Assembly: GCF_002210435.1 (NCBI RefSeq)
Contig: NZ_MZMV01000019.1
Coordinates: 1-64,000 of the forward strand
Direction: 5' to 3'
DNA: 64,000 bases
From: Micromonospora wenchangensis
GTDB lineage: Bacteria > Actinomycetota > Actinomycetes > Mycobacteriales > Micromonosporaceae
Position numbers and translations under genes: made by a program
The notes under the pieces: model-generated
Told to the model about the DNA's origin: nothing
Databases searched by the model: none
The model's input: the letters and a program-made list of their open reading frames with translations, nothing else
Shown: positions 44,806 to 53,001 of the stretch, piece after piece
Layout of the letters: each line of letters starts with the position of its first letter
How positions within the stretch are numbered: position 1 is the stretch's first letter

Positions 44806-46104
44806 GTGCCTGATATTCCGTTCGGTTTCGCGCTCCCGGGTGGGCAACCACCAGACCCCAACGATCCCGCGCAGATGCAGCAGTTCATGTCACAGTTGCA
44901 GCACCTGCTCTCCGCGCCGGGCAGCGGGCCGGTCAACTGGGACCTGGCCCGCCAGGTGGCCGCCAGCCAGCTCGCGGCCACGGGTGACCCGATGGCCTCC
45001 CCGTACGAACGGCACGCGGTGGAGGAGGCGCTACGCCTGGCCGACCTCTGGCTGGAGCCGGCCTCGGCCTGGCCGACGGGTATCCGCACCTCCCTGGCCT
45101 GGAACCGCAACGAGTGGATCTACAAGACGCTCGACGTCTGGCGCAAGCTCTGCGACCCGGTCGCCAGCCGGATGGTCGGCGCGATGGGTGACCTGGTCCC
45201 GCCGGAGGCCCGCGCCCAGCTCGGCCCGATGCAGTCGATGGTCGCCACCCTCGGCGGGGCGCTCTTCGGCGGTCAGCTCGGGCAGGCCCTCGGCCAGCTC
45301 GCCGCCGAGGTACTCTCCGCCGGTGACATCGGCCTGCCGCTCGGCCCGGCCGGCACCGCCGCGCTGATCCCGGCCAACATCCGGGTGTACGGCGAGGGCC
45401 TGGAGCTGCCGGAGGACGAGGTACGCCTCTACGTCGCCCTGCGCGAGGCGGCCCACCAGCGGCTCTTCGAGCACGTCCCGTGGCTGCGCGGGCACGTGCT
45501 GACCGCGGTCGAGAACTACGCGTCAGGCATCCGGGTCAACCGGGAGGCGATCGAGGAGGCGATGGGCCGGGTCGACCCGACCGACCCGGAGTCGATGCAG
45601 GCGATCGCCCTGGAAGGGATCTTCACCCCGGAGGACACCCCCGCGCAGAAGGCGTCGCTGGCCCGGCTGGAGACGGTGCTCGCGCTGGTCGAGGGCTGGG
45701 TCTGCCACGTGGTGGACAGCGCGGCGGCCGACCGGCTGCCCAACGTGGTCCGCCTCGGCGAGGCGTTCCGTCGCCGCCGGGCGGCCGGCGGGCCGGCCGA
45801 GCAGACCTTCGCCGCGCTGGTCGGCCTGGAGCTGCGCCCGCGCCGGCTGCGCGAGGCGTCGGCGCTGTGGGCGGCGTTGACCGAGCACCGGGGCATCGCC
45901 GGGCGGGACGCGGTCTGGGGCCACCCCGACCTGCTCCCCTCGGACGCCGACTTCGCCGACCCGGTGGCGTTCGCGACCACCTCGACGGATCTCGACGACG
46001 AGCTGGCCACCTTCGACTTCACCGCCCCGGGCGGCCCCGAGGAGCAGGCGCCGGGCAGCCGTCCCCGCCCCGACGACACCGACGGCGACACCGACCGGCC
46101 CTGA
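44806..46104 (+). CDS. Zinc-dependent metalloprotease-like protein (DUF2342)
   Basis: 432 residues from GTG 44806. TACCGT lies 7 bases upstream, so the transcript is likely leaderless. Matches the DUF2342/zincin family: FGFALPGG start, LGQLAAEVL, then LREAAHQRLFEHVPWL, the family's putative metal-binding helix, and a C-terminal acidic disordered tail. Soluble. Orthologue position of Rv3195, divergent from the PDZ protease. Proteolytic activity is a family assumption. Confidence 0.88.
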   Translation: MPDIPFGFALPGGQPPDPNDPAQMQQFMSQLQHLLSAPGSGPVNWDLARQVAASQLAATGDPMASPYERHAVEEALRLADLWLEPASAWPTGIRTSLAWNRNEWIYKTLDVWRKLCDPVASRMVGAMGDLVPPEARAQLGPMQSMVATLGGALFGGQLGQALGQLAAEVLSAGDIGLPLGPAGTAALIPANIRVYGEGLELPEDEVRLYVALREAAHQRLFEHVPWLRGHVLTAVENYASGIRVNREAIEEAMGRVDPTDPESMQAIALEGIFTPEDTPAQKASLARLETVLALVEGWVCHVVDSAAADRLPNVVRLGEAFRRRRAAGGPAEQTFAALVGLELRPRRLREASALWAALTEHRGIAGRDAVWGHPDLLPSDADFADPVAFATTSTDLDDELATFDFTAPGGPEEQAPGSRPRPDDTDGDTDRP

Positions 46105-46236
46105 CCGGCCCCGACGAGCCGTGCCACCGGCCGGACCGCCCGCGACCCGGGCGGGCCCGGCCGGTCGCCGTTGGTCGGTCGGCTGCGATGGCCGGGCCGG
46201 GTGCGGTAGTCGGGCCGGCTGCGGTGGCCGGGCCGG

Positions 46237-46836
46237 TCAGGTGCGGTGGCCGGAGAGCAGGGCGCGGGTCGCCTCCCAGCCCTCGACGGCCGGGTCCAGG
46301 GCGGCCAGGTCAGCCGGGCCGCGCAGCCGGTGCCAGCCGGGGGTGACCGCCACGTCGGCCGGGGCGGGGGCCGCGCGCCGCAGGTCCGCCGGCCCGGCGA
46401 CGTCCAGGTCCAGCGCCGGCAGCCAACCGGGTACGGGCAGCCGGGACGCCACCCCGAGCAGCCCCGGGCCGCCCTCGACGGGGGCGACGGCGACGGGCCG
46501 GCTGGTCAGTGGTCGCAGCAGCTTGCCCAGGACGAGCCCCGGCAGGTCGGGGGCGTCGGGGGCGACCACGGCGGCCTGGTCGTACCCGTCGAGGGCGGCC
46601 AGCACGGCGGTGACGGTCGGCTCGGGCACCTCGTACACGGGGGTGTCGGGCCAGCGCACCGCGTCGGCGAGCCAGCGGTCGGCCGGGGTCACCGCGAGCG
46701 CGGACTCCACCTCGGCGAGGGTGGCGAACAGGTCCACCACGTCCTCGGCCAGCGCGGTACGCCAGCGCGCCGGTTCCACCCCGGGCGGCGACCAGGCCAC
46801 CGGAGCGAGCAACGCCACCACCACCCGTCGGACCAT
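46237..46836 (-). CDS. Nucleotidyltransferase-like hypothetical protein
   Basis: 199 residues, ATG 46836 with TAGGGT 6 bases upstream (46843-46848), again a leaderless arrangement. Contains AVVAPDAPDLPGLVLGKLLRPL and VAVAPVEGGPGLLGVASRLP, which resemble glycosyltransferase-A-like nucleotidyltransferases of the DUF2064/CofC type. The N-terminal nucleotide-binding loop is weak, so activity is uncertain. Confidence 0.6.
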   Translation of the reverse strand: MVRRVVVALLAPVAWSPPGVEPARWRTALAEDVVDLFATLAEVESALAVTPADRWLADAVRWPDTPVYEVPEPTVTAVLAALDGYDQAAVVAPDAPDLPGLVLGKLLRPLTSRPVAVAPVEGGPGLLGVASRLPVPGWLPALDLDVAGPADLRRAAPAPADVAVTPGWHRLRGPADLAALDPAVEGWEATRALLSGHRT

Positions 46837-46971
46837 TCCCCGACCCTAGTGGGCGCGGTGCGGATGATCGACTCCTGTGGGCCGGAGTAGTGCCGTCGAC
46901 GCCGCCCGGACACCGCTACCTGCGCGCAGATGAGTTGATCACCCCCGGCAGGGCGGCCGACGGGGGGGCGG

Positions 46972-47502
46972 TCAGCCGGCGATCGGCACGGCGGAGGCGG
47001 CGGCGACCCCCTCCAGGTAGCCGCGGGCCCGTTCGGTCTTGGCGTACCGGCCGACCAGGGCCCAGAAGCGGGCGTTGTGGCTCGGCACGATGAGGTGCGC
47101 CAACTCGTGCAGCAGCACGTAGTCGAGCACCCAGTCGGGCATCTCCTGGAGCCGGTGCGAGATCCGGATGGTCCGGTCGGCGGGGGTGCAGGAACCCCAT
47201 CGGCCGTTCTGGTTGGTGACCCAGCGGACGCTGGCCGGCAGGGCGTCGCCACCCTGGTCGGCCAGGTACAGGTTGATCAGGCGCAGGGCCCGGTCGAGCA
47301 GTTCGGTGTCGTTGCGGGCCAGCCGACCCTCCCGGGCGGCGAGCCGGGCGAGCATCCGGTCGACCCACTCGCTCTCCTCGGCCCGGGAGAACTGGTCCGG
47401 GATGAGCACCACGACCCGCTCGCCGTCCCGGTAGGCGGACACCGTGCGTCGCCGGCGCTGACTGCGCCGTACCTCGACGACTGGCTTCCGCGCCGCCGCC
47501 AT
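46972..47502 (-). CDS. YgjP-like (M48-type) metallopeptidase domain protein
   Basis: 176 residues from ATG 47502; an ATG at 47571 in the same frame adds an unlikely basic leader. Motifs: VTNQNGRWGSCTPADRTIRI and the zinc site LLHELAHLIVPSHNARFW (HExxH with downstream His), then GRYAKTERARGYL. Small soluble peptidase of the YgjP/DUF45 group; substrate unknown. Confidence 0.88.
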   Translation of the reverse strand: MAAARKPVVEVRRSQRRRRTVSAYRDGERVVVLIPDQFSRAEESEWVDRMLARLAAREGRLARNDTELLDRALRLINLYLADQGGDALPASVRWVTNQNGRWGSCTPADRTIRISHRLQEMPDWVLDYVLLHELAHLIVPSHNARFWALVGRYAKTERARGYLEGVAAASAVPIAG

Positions 47503-48013
47503 CAGTGGGCCGCGCAGCCGTGGTTTCCTGCCACGAGGGAAAGCTAATGCGTACTGACCAGGGGTCCGCAAGGGTCAACACCCCGACACGCGCCCAGAAA
47601 ATGGTGGTTAGTAGTAAGGAGTCCGAAAAAAACTGGTGGTGACCATGAGCCTGGACCCCCGTCACCCTTCGTGGCGACGCCGGAAGCCACCTTCGGGCGC
47701 GATCTCCACGGTAGGTGATCGGCCCCGACCGTGTCGCCGCACCCCCGTCCGGGGGACCTCCCAGAGGGCTCCACACGGCGTGTCCCCGGCAAACTCACTT
47801 ATCCCGCCTATTTCGGGATGCACACTCTCGACGTCGACTTGCTCACAGTGTCGATGCACCGCTGACATGGAACCGCCCAGACCTGGGTAGGGTCCGCCAA
47901 CCGGCGGTCACGTGGGTGGCCGCGGAGAAGGACCCGGCGCCGGCGCCCCCACGGCCCGCCGCCGGGAGCACCGCCGGACCGACGTGCCCGGCGGACGAGA
48001 CGAGGAGGCTACC
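47503..48013. other. Intergenic region with no supported gene
   Basis: 511 bases between divergent genes. Contains an AT-richer stretch (47590-47640, with GAAAATGG and GAAAAAAACTGG) unlike the surroundings. Short open frames on both strands (for example 47645-47890 plus) lack the strong third-position G/C bias of real genes here. It must hold the promoters of the flanking genes; I see no clear -35/-10 pair. Confidence 0.5.
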
Positions 48014-48181
48014 GTGGCCGACCAGGCCCAGACCTACAACGGTTACTGCGTGAAGTGCAAGGAGAAGCGGGACTTCGAGGGGCACGTCGAGGTCTCGAAG
48101 ACCGGGATGAACATGGCCAAGGGCAAGTGTCCGGTGTGCGGCACAACAGTGAACCGCATCCTGGGCAAGGCCAAGGTCTGA
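48014..48181 (+). CDS. Small zinc-ribbon protein (DUF5679)
   Basis: 55 residues from GTG 48014 with GAGGAGG 5 bases upstream. Two knuckles, CVKCKEKRDF and CPVCGTTVNRIL, make a zinc ribbon. Ends in a basic GKAKV tail. The family is widespread in Actinomycetota with no known function. Its terminator palindrome begins 14 bases after the stop and has been split into two copies by the insertion sequence. Confidence 0.88.
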   Translation: MADQAQTYNGYCVKCKEKRDFEGHVEVSKTGMNMAKGKCPVCGTTVNRILGKAKV

Positions 48182-48195
48182 CCTGTCCGGGTACG

Positions 48196-48234
48196 ACGCG
48201 GGAGGGGCGGCCCGGTGGGCCGCCCCTCCCGCGA
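48196..48234 (+). repeat. 39-bp target repeat, left copy; terminator palindrome
   Basis: Contains a perfect 17-bp stem (CGCGGGAGGGGCGGCCC and its complement) around loop GGT. Identical to 49814-49852. It serves as the terminator of the DUF5679 gene and borders the insertion sequence directly. Confidence 0.9.
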
Positions 48235-48255
48235 CCTCGTGTTTTGACCGTTGTG
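48235..48255 (+). repeat. Left terminal inverted repeat of the insertion sequence
   Basis: First 15 bases match the right end exactly; positions 16-21 (GTTGTG against ATCGTG) match partly. Confidence 0.85.
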
Positions 48256-48313
48256 TGGGCAGGGTGGTCTGGCGGTGTGGTGTGGGTGTTCGTGGTGGTG
48301 TGGGGGTGGGGTG

Positions 48314-49699
48314 TTATTTGCCTTTGTGGATGGCGTTGCGGCGGATGACGGGGTAGCGGGTTCGGCGTTTGCGGCGTTTTCCGGCGGGGCGTCCGGGTCC
48401 GGGGTGTCCGGGTTTCGGGTGGCCTGGTGGTTGCCAGGCGTTGCGTAGAGCGGGCGAAACCTGTCGGCGGGTCTGGCCGGGGGTGGGGGTTGTGGTGGTG
48501 GTGGGTTCCCAGGGCAGCCGGTGGTGGGTGAGGTGGGTGCGGGTGCAGAACAGGTGGAGGTGGGCGTAGGCGTGTAGGCGGAGCCAGGTGGTCAGGGTGT
48601 CGGGTTGGCGGGGGTGGAAGTCCGGGGCGTGGGCGGTGGTCTTCAGGTAGCGGAAGTAGTGCTCGATGTCGTAGCGGGTCAGGTAGGTCATGACCAGGGT
48701 GAGTAGGTCGTGGCGGGTGCCGGAGTACCAGAGTGCGAGGTCGCCGGCGCGGCGGCTGGGGCGTAGGTGCTGGACCCGGGCGAGGAGCACGGTGCCTTCC
48801 ACGATCGGGAGGGTGGTCTGGTCGGTGAATCCGCGGCTGGCGCGGGTGAGTTTGGGGTGGACGTGGTGCCAGGCCCGGACGGTGACGGTGCCGTAGATGT
48901 CGAGTGGTCCGCTGACACCGGCGTCCGGGGTCAGGTCGGGTTCGCGCAGGGTCAGCCGGAATCCGTGTCGGCGGGGCCGGCCTCCGAGTGGGTGGGCGGC
49001 CCGGTGTTCGGGTCTGGTCCACATGGTCTGCGAGGTCGCGAGTCTGACCAGGACGTCCGCGGGAATCCTGCGTTCGTGGATCAGGTGGGTGATCCGGGCC
49101 GCGGGGTAGCCGGAATCGAGGAGGAACAGCGACGGGTCGCCCGGGCGGGCGCCGTCGGCTGCGCAGATCTGTGCGATGTGGCTGACGGTGACCTCGACCA
49201 GGTCGTCGTCGGAGGTGATGCGGTCGGCCAGGACCGGCACGACCCACGAGTCCGGGGTCAGCGTCAACCGGACGACGTGCTGATACCGCCACCCGGTCTT
49301 GATCAGCGCCGCGCCACGCGGGCCGCCCGGGGTGTACTGCGGTTGCCGGTCCGGGCTGGTGGCTGCGTTCGGCCGGGGCCACGCGGTGGTATCGACGGCA
49401 TACACCCGCGGCAGACCGGACCGAGCGGCGATCCGGCACGCCGCCCGCAACGCCCGGCCGGTATCGATCTCGCCGTCGCGTAACGCCCGGTACGCCGCGG
49501 CGTGCCCGGTGACCGTGCCCAGCGACAGATGCGCCGGGCAGCCACACCGTCCCTGGTCCGCGGCCAGCTCATCGACCAGCGAGAACAACGTCCTCGACCG
49601 CGACACGAGGACACCCTCGTACAACTCCCGCCGCCACGAATCCAACAAGATCCGGCCCAGCTCGCTGTCACCGGCACCGGTAGCCGCTACGCTCCTCAT
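48314..49699 (-). CDS. DDE transposase of the insertion sequence
   Basis: 461 residues. RNase H-like catalytic residues are visible: Asp in VYAVDTTAWP, Asp in LFLLDSGYP, Glu in RYDIEHYFRYLK. An N-terminal Cys pair (CGCPAHL) and a very basic, His/Thr/Pro-rich C-terminus are seen. I place it in the IS4/IS701-like superfamily of DDE enzymes; the exact IS family is not certain. No frameshift, so probably active. Confidence 0.88.
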   Translation of the reverse strand: MRSVAATGAGDSELGRILLDSWRRELYEGVLVSRSRTLFSLVDELAADQGRCGCPAHLSLGTVTGHAAAYRALRDGEIDTGRALRAACRIAARSGLPRVYAVDTTAWPRPNAATSPDRQPQYTPGGPRGAALIKTGWRYQHVVRLTLTPDSWVVPVLADRITSDDDLVEVTVSHIAQICAADGARPGDPSLFLLDSGYPAARITHLIHERRIPADVLVRLATSQTMWTRPEHRAAHPLGGRPRRHGFRLTLREPDLTPDAGVSGPLDIYGTVTVRAWHHVHPKLTRASRGFTDQTTLPIVEGTVLLARVQHLRPSRRAGDLALWYSGTRHDLLTLVMTYLTRYDIEHYFRYLKTTAHAPDFHPRQPDTLTTWLRLHAYAHLHLFCTRTHLTHHRLPWEPTTTTTPTPGQTRRQVSPALRNAWQPPGHPKPGHPGPGRPAGKRRKRRTRYPVIRRNAIHKGK

Positions 49700-49700
49700 C

Positions 49701-49758
49701 GAGAACCCTGCCCATTGATGATCTTTGTGTGAGAACTCAGATCATGGACAGGGTTCTC
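49701..49758 (-). promoter_or_regulatory. Inverted repeat just upstream of the transposase start
   Basis: GAGAACCCTGCCCATTGATGATCT and AGATCATGGACAGGGTTCTC (with small mismatches) flank a 14-base spacer, ending 1 base before the transposase ATG. It may be an operator or a translation-blocking mRNA stem limiting transposase expression. Confidence 0.5.
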
Positions 49759-49792
49759 CCTGTTCCGCTAGACCTCGACCACCACAAATCCC

Positions 49793-49813
49793 CACGATGG
49801 TCAAAACACGAGG
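49793..49813 (-). repeat. Right terminal inverted repeat of the insertion sequence
   Basis: Read on the minus strand it begins CCTCGTGTTTTGACC, identical to the left end. Confidence 0.85.
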
Positions 49814-49852
49814 ACGCGGGAGGGGCGGCCCGGTGGGCCGCCCCTCCCGCGA
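49814..49852 (+). repeat. 39-bp target repeat, right copy
   Basis: Identical palindrome to 48196-48234, immediately outside the right inverted repeat. Confidence 0.9.
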
Positions 49853-49962
49853 CTCCGACCCGAACCGGTCGCAGCGCCGCACGCGGCCGCCCGCGACGGC
49901 ACCCGTCACCCGTCCCCTCGGACCGCTGATCTGTCGGCTGCCCGACATTACTCGCGGTGACC

Positions 49963-50024
49963 TGTGGATAACTCGCCGAATCCTGTGGACAGCGCTGGAT
50001 CTGGCGCTGCACACCTGTGGACAA
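49963..50024 (-). promoter_or_regulatory. Cluster of three DnaA-box-like sites
   Basis: On the minus strand: TTGTCCACA (50016-50024, perfect actinobacterial box), CTGTCCACA (49984-49992, one mismatch) and TTATCCACA (49963-49971, perfect E. coli-type box). All are in one orientation within 62 bases, 41 bases before the ThiF-like gene. No dnaA or dnaN nearby, so not an obvious oriC. Confidence 0.6.
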
Positions 50025-50064
50025 CGATCGACGCACCGCAGGGACTCGGTCACGATTCGTCGTC

Positions 50065-51162
50065 ATGAGCCCGCCCCACCCCGCGCCCTCCCACCCCGCG
50101 CCCTCCCACCCCGAGCCCTCCCGTACCGCGCTGCTGCGTCCCGCCCTGCTGCCGGGCCTCACCCGGCTCTGGCGGGACCGGCACACCCTGCAACTGGGGC
50201 TGACGCCCGGCCGGGCCGTCCTGCTGGAGGTGGCCGACTCGCGGGTCACCCGGCTGCTCGACCTGCTCGACGGCACCCGCAGTGAACGCGGCGTGCTGGC
50301 GGACGCGGCGAGCGCCCGGGTCGACCCGGGGCAGGCCCGGGGACTGATCGACACCCTGCACGCCGCCGGGCTGGTCGTACCGGCGCACACCCTGCTCCCC
50401 CGTGACCTGACCGGCCCGGACCGGGCCCGGCTGGCCGCGGAGGCCGGGGCGCTCGCCCTGGCCGCGCCCGCCCTGCCCGGCACCCCGGCCCAGGTGCTCC
50501 GTCGCCGCCGTGCCGCCAGGGTGGTGGTGGCCGGCTCGGGTCGGCTCGGCGCGCCCGTCGCCGTGGCCCTGGCGCAGGCCGGCGTCGGGCGGGTGGCGGT
50601 CGGGCTGACCGGTCCGGTGCAGCCGGGTGACCTGGTGGGCACCGGGCTGGCCGCCGCCGACGTCGGGCAGCCGCTGGCCGACGCGGTCCGGACCGCCATC
50701 GACCGCGCCGCCCCGGGCACCCGCACCCGCCAGGCCGGCCGCCACCGGGTCGAGCTGGTGGTGCAGCTCGGCACGGACCGCCCGGCGGACCTGCTCGCCA
50801 CCGGGTTCGCCCGGCGTCGCCAGCCGCACCTGCTGCTCACCCTGCGGGAGGGGACGCCGGTGGTCGGCCCCCTGGTCCGGCCGCCGGTGGGACCCTGCCT
50901 GCACTGCCTGGAGCTGCACCGCACCGATCGTGACCCGGGCTGGCCCGGCCTGGCCGCCCAGCTCGCCACCGGCCCGGCCGACCAGTCCTGCGGCACCGCC
51001 ACCCTGCTCACCGCCGCCGGTTACGCGGTCGCCGAGGCGCTGGCCCAGCTCGACGGCGGCACCCCGGAGACGGTGGGTGGCACGGTGGAGGTCGGGCCGG
51101 GCGGCCGGTTACGCCGTCGGGCCTGGGCCCCGCACCCGGACTGCTCCTGCTCGGGCCGCTGA
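50065..51162 (+). CDS. ThiF/E1-like family protein (TOMM leader-binding-like)
   Basis: 365 residues from ATG 50065. The N-terminal third resembles a winged precursor-binding domain (LWRDRHTLQLGLTPGRAVLLEV). The Rossmann part has VVVAGSGRLGAPVAVALAQAGV (ThiF nucleotide loop) and VGPCLHCLELHRTD plus DCSCSG near the end as zinc-type Cys pairs. Usually annotated as a ThiF family adenylyltransferase. The typical Arg/Asp catalytic set is not obvious. No thiazole/peptide-modification genes adjoin, so its partner is unknown. Confidence 0.75.
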   Translation: MSPPHPAPSHPAPSHPEPSRTALLRPALLPGLTRLWRDRHTLQLGLTPGRAVLLEVADSRVTRLLDLLDGTRSERGVLADAASARVDPGQARGLIDTLHAAGLVVPAHTLLPRDLTGPDRARLAAEAGALALAAPALPGTPAQVLRRRRAARVVVAGSGRLGAPVAVALAQAGVGRVAVGLTGPVQPGDLVGTGLAAADVGQPLADAVRTAIDRAAPGTRTRQAGRHRVELVVQLGTDRPADLLATGFARRRQPHLLLTLREGTPVVGPLVRPPVGPCLHCLELHRTDRDPGWPGLAAQLATGPADQSCGTATLLTAAGYAVAEALAQLDGGTPETVGGTVEVGPGGRLRRRAWAPHPDCSCSGR

Positions 51163-51357
51163 CGCGGGCCACCGCCCGACCGGCCACGGTCGGTCCGGGA
51201 CGAACCCGTCCGGTCGGCCCGTCCGGGGCGGGCGGGGCGGCGGACGGGCGTCGCGGGGATGACGGACGGGCGTCACGGGAACACGGAACGGGGGACGGGG
51301 CCACCCAGCCCGGCTTCAGCGCAGCAGCGGGGCCACCAAGTCGGTAACAATGGCCAG

Positions 51358-52689
51358 GTGACCGACATCCCGCGCCGCGCCGTGTCCCGGACCGCCAAGC
51401 TCGCCGCTCTGCCGCTCGGCTTCGCCGGTCGGACCGTCCTCGGGATGGGCAAGCGCGTCACCGGCATCGCCTCCGACGTCATCTCCGCCGAGATCCAGCA
51501 ACGCACCGCCGAGCAGTTGTTCAGTGTCCTCGGGCAGCTCAAGGGCGGGGCGATGAAGTTCGGCCAGGCGCTGTCGGTGTTCGAGGCGGCGTTGCCGGAC
51601 GAGATCGCCGCGCCCTACCGGCAGGCGTTGACGAAGCTCCAGGAGGCCGCCCCGCCGCTGCCGGTGGCGAGCGTGCACAAGGTGCTCGCGGAGCAGCTCG
51701 GGCCGGACTGGCGGGACCGGTTCGTCGAGTTCGACGACGCCCCGGCCGCGGCGGCGAGCATCGGCCAGGTGCACCGGGCGGTGTGGCGGGACCCGGAGAC
51801 CGGGGTGTCCCGGTCGGCCGCCGTCAAGATCCAGTATCCGGGCGCGGGGGACGCGCTGCTCGCCGACCTCAAGCAGCTCTCCCGGCTGGGCGGGATGTTC
51901 CGCGCCATCCAGCCCGGCCTGGACGTCAAGCCGCTCCTGGCCGAGCTGCGGGAACGGATCACCGAGGAGTTGGACTACGAGCTGGAGGCCGAGTCGCAGC
52001 GTGCCTTCGCCGCCGCGTACGCCGACGACCCGGAGATCTTCATCCCGGCGGTGCTCTCGTCGTCGCCCCGGGTGCTGGTCACCGAGTGGATCGAGGGAAC
52101 ACCGCTGGCGGACATCATCCGGGAGGGCACCGAGACGCAGCGCGACACCGCCGGCCGGTTGATGGCGACCCTGCACCTGTCCGCCCCGCCCCGGGCCGGG
52201 CTGCTGCACGCCGACCCGCACCCGGGCAACTTCCGGTTGCTGCCGGACGGCCGGCTCGGTGTGATCGACTTCGGCGCGGTGGCCCGGATGCCCGAGGGCA
52301 CCCCGGAGCCGATCGGCCGGCTGCTCGGGCTGTCGTTGCGCGGCGACGCCGACGCGGTCGTCGCCGGACTGCGCGAGGAGGGCTTCGTCAACCCGACCGA
52401 GCCGATCGACGCCCAGGCGCTGCTGGACTACATCCGCCCGATGCTGGACCCGGTGGCGCAGGAGGAGTTCCGGTTCACCCGGGCCTGGCTGCGCGCCGAG
52501 GCGACCCGGCTGGCCAGCCCGAAGTCGCCCGCCTTCCAGTTCAGCCGGCAGCTCAACCTGCCGCCGTCGTACCTGCTGATCCACCGGGTGACGCTGGGCT
52601 CGATCGGGGTGCTCTGCCAGTTGGAGGCGAAGGCCCCCTACCGGGGGATCCTGGAGCGCTGGTTGCCCGGCTTCGCCCCGGTCGCCTGA
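51358..52689 (+). CDS. ABC1/UbiB-type kinase-like protein
   Basis: 443 residues from GTG 51358, with a TAACAAT element 7 bases ahead suggesting a leaderless message. ABC1 signatures: KFGQALSVFE (KxGQ), AAAASIGQVHRAVW (Ala-rich loop), VKIQYPG (ATP-binding Lys), HADPHPGNF and GVIDFGA (metal-binding Asp). Atypical kinase/ATPase family; in actinobacteria it sits beside whiB7 (Rv3197 position) and has been linked to antibiotic tolerance there. Substrate unknown. Confidence 0.93.
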   Translation: MTDIPRRAVSRTAKLAALPLGFAGRTVLGMGKRVTGIASDVISAEIQQRTAEQLFSVLGQLKGGAMKFGQALSVFEAALPDEIAAPYRQALTKLQEAAPPLPVASVHKVLAEQLGPDWRDRFVEFDDAPAAAASIGQVHRAVWRDPETGVSRSAAVKIQYPGAGDALLADLKQLSRLGGMFRAIQPGLDVKPLLAELRERITEELDYELEAESQRAFAAAYADDPEIFIPAVLSSSPRVLVTEWIEGTPLADIIREGTETQRDTAGRLMATLHLSAPPRAGLLHADPHPGNFRLLPDGRLGVIDFGAVARMPEGTPEPIGRLLGLSLRGDADAVVAGLREEGFVNPTEPIDAQALLDYIRPMLDPVAQEEFRFTRAWLRAEATRLASPKSPAFQFSRQLNLPPSYLLIHRVTLGSIGVLCQLEAKAPYRGILERWLPGFAPVA

Positions 52690-52713
52690 CCGGCGACGGC
52701 CGACCGACACGAC

Positions 52714-52750
52714 GCGGGGGCGGTGACCGTGATCCGGTCACCGCCCCCGC
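52714..52750. terminator. Bidirectional terminator between ABC1 gene and small gene
   Basis: Perfect 15-bp stem GCGGGGGCGGTGACC / GGTCACCGCCCCCGC with 7-base loop in the convergent gap. Confidence 0.85.
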
Positions 52751-52765
52751 GTATCAGTGGTGGTT

Positions 52766-52942
52766 TCAGAGAACGCCCAGGTCGCGAGCCGACTGGCTCC
52801 GGCTGTTCATCGCGACGGTACGGGCGGAACGGTGCGCCTCAGTGCTCGTGGTGGTACGACCGGCCTGAGGCCGGCGCATTCGAGCCCGGGACAACGCTTC
52901 GTGGAGTAGTTGCATCTCGGTTCCGTTCGGCAGGTGCAGCAT
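52766..52942 (-). CDS. Small basic protein downstream of whiB7
   Basis: 58 residues from ATG 52942. It begins MLHLPNGTEMQLLHEALSRA, a helical amphipathic start, then an Arg/Ser/Thr-rich part ending SQSARDLGVL. No membrane segment. It follows whiB7 by 59 bases on the same strand and ends before a strong terminator, so it is likely co-transcribed with whiB7. Unknown function; the composition is protein-like, not a shadow of another frame. Confidence 0.55.
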   Translation of the reverse strand: MLHLPNGTEMQLLHEALSRARMRRPQAGRTTTSTEAHRSARTVAMNSRSQSARDLGVL

Positions 52943-53001
52943 CGGGGTCAACTTTCTCTGGGCCGACGACCGTCGGCGGTGGGTGGAACGGATCGGGTAG
53001 G

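Larger units (their letters stand above)
48235..49813. mobile_element. Insertion sequence, 1579 bp, with terminal inverted repeats and 39-bp flanking direct repeats
   Basis: Ends are CCTCGTGTTTTGACC (48235-48249) and its exact reverse complement (49799-49813), with imperfect pairing for about six more bases. One transposase gene on the minus strand. Both ends abut identical 39-bp copies of a terminator palindrome. Such a long target duplication is unusual; alternatives are a palindrome-specific target site or recombination between two existing palindromes. The element looks intact. Confidence 0.88.

Noticed and set aside
47645..47890. Plus-strand frame of about 80 codons with an AAGGAG-like site upstream
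   Set aside because: Third-position G/C bias is missing and it resembles no protein; treated as intergenic.
49963..50024. Chromosomal replication origin
   Set aside because: Only three boxes, no AT-rich unwinding element and no dnaA, dnaN or rpmH nearby.
50065..51162. Thiazole/oxazole-modified peptide biosynthetic cluster
   Set aside because: Only a leader-binding/ThiF-like gene is present; no YcaO, dehydrogenase or precursor peptide is visible.
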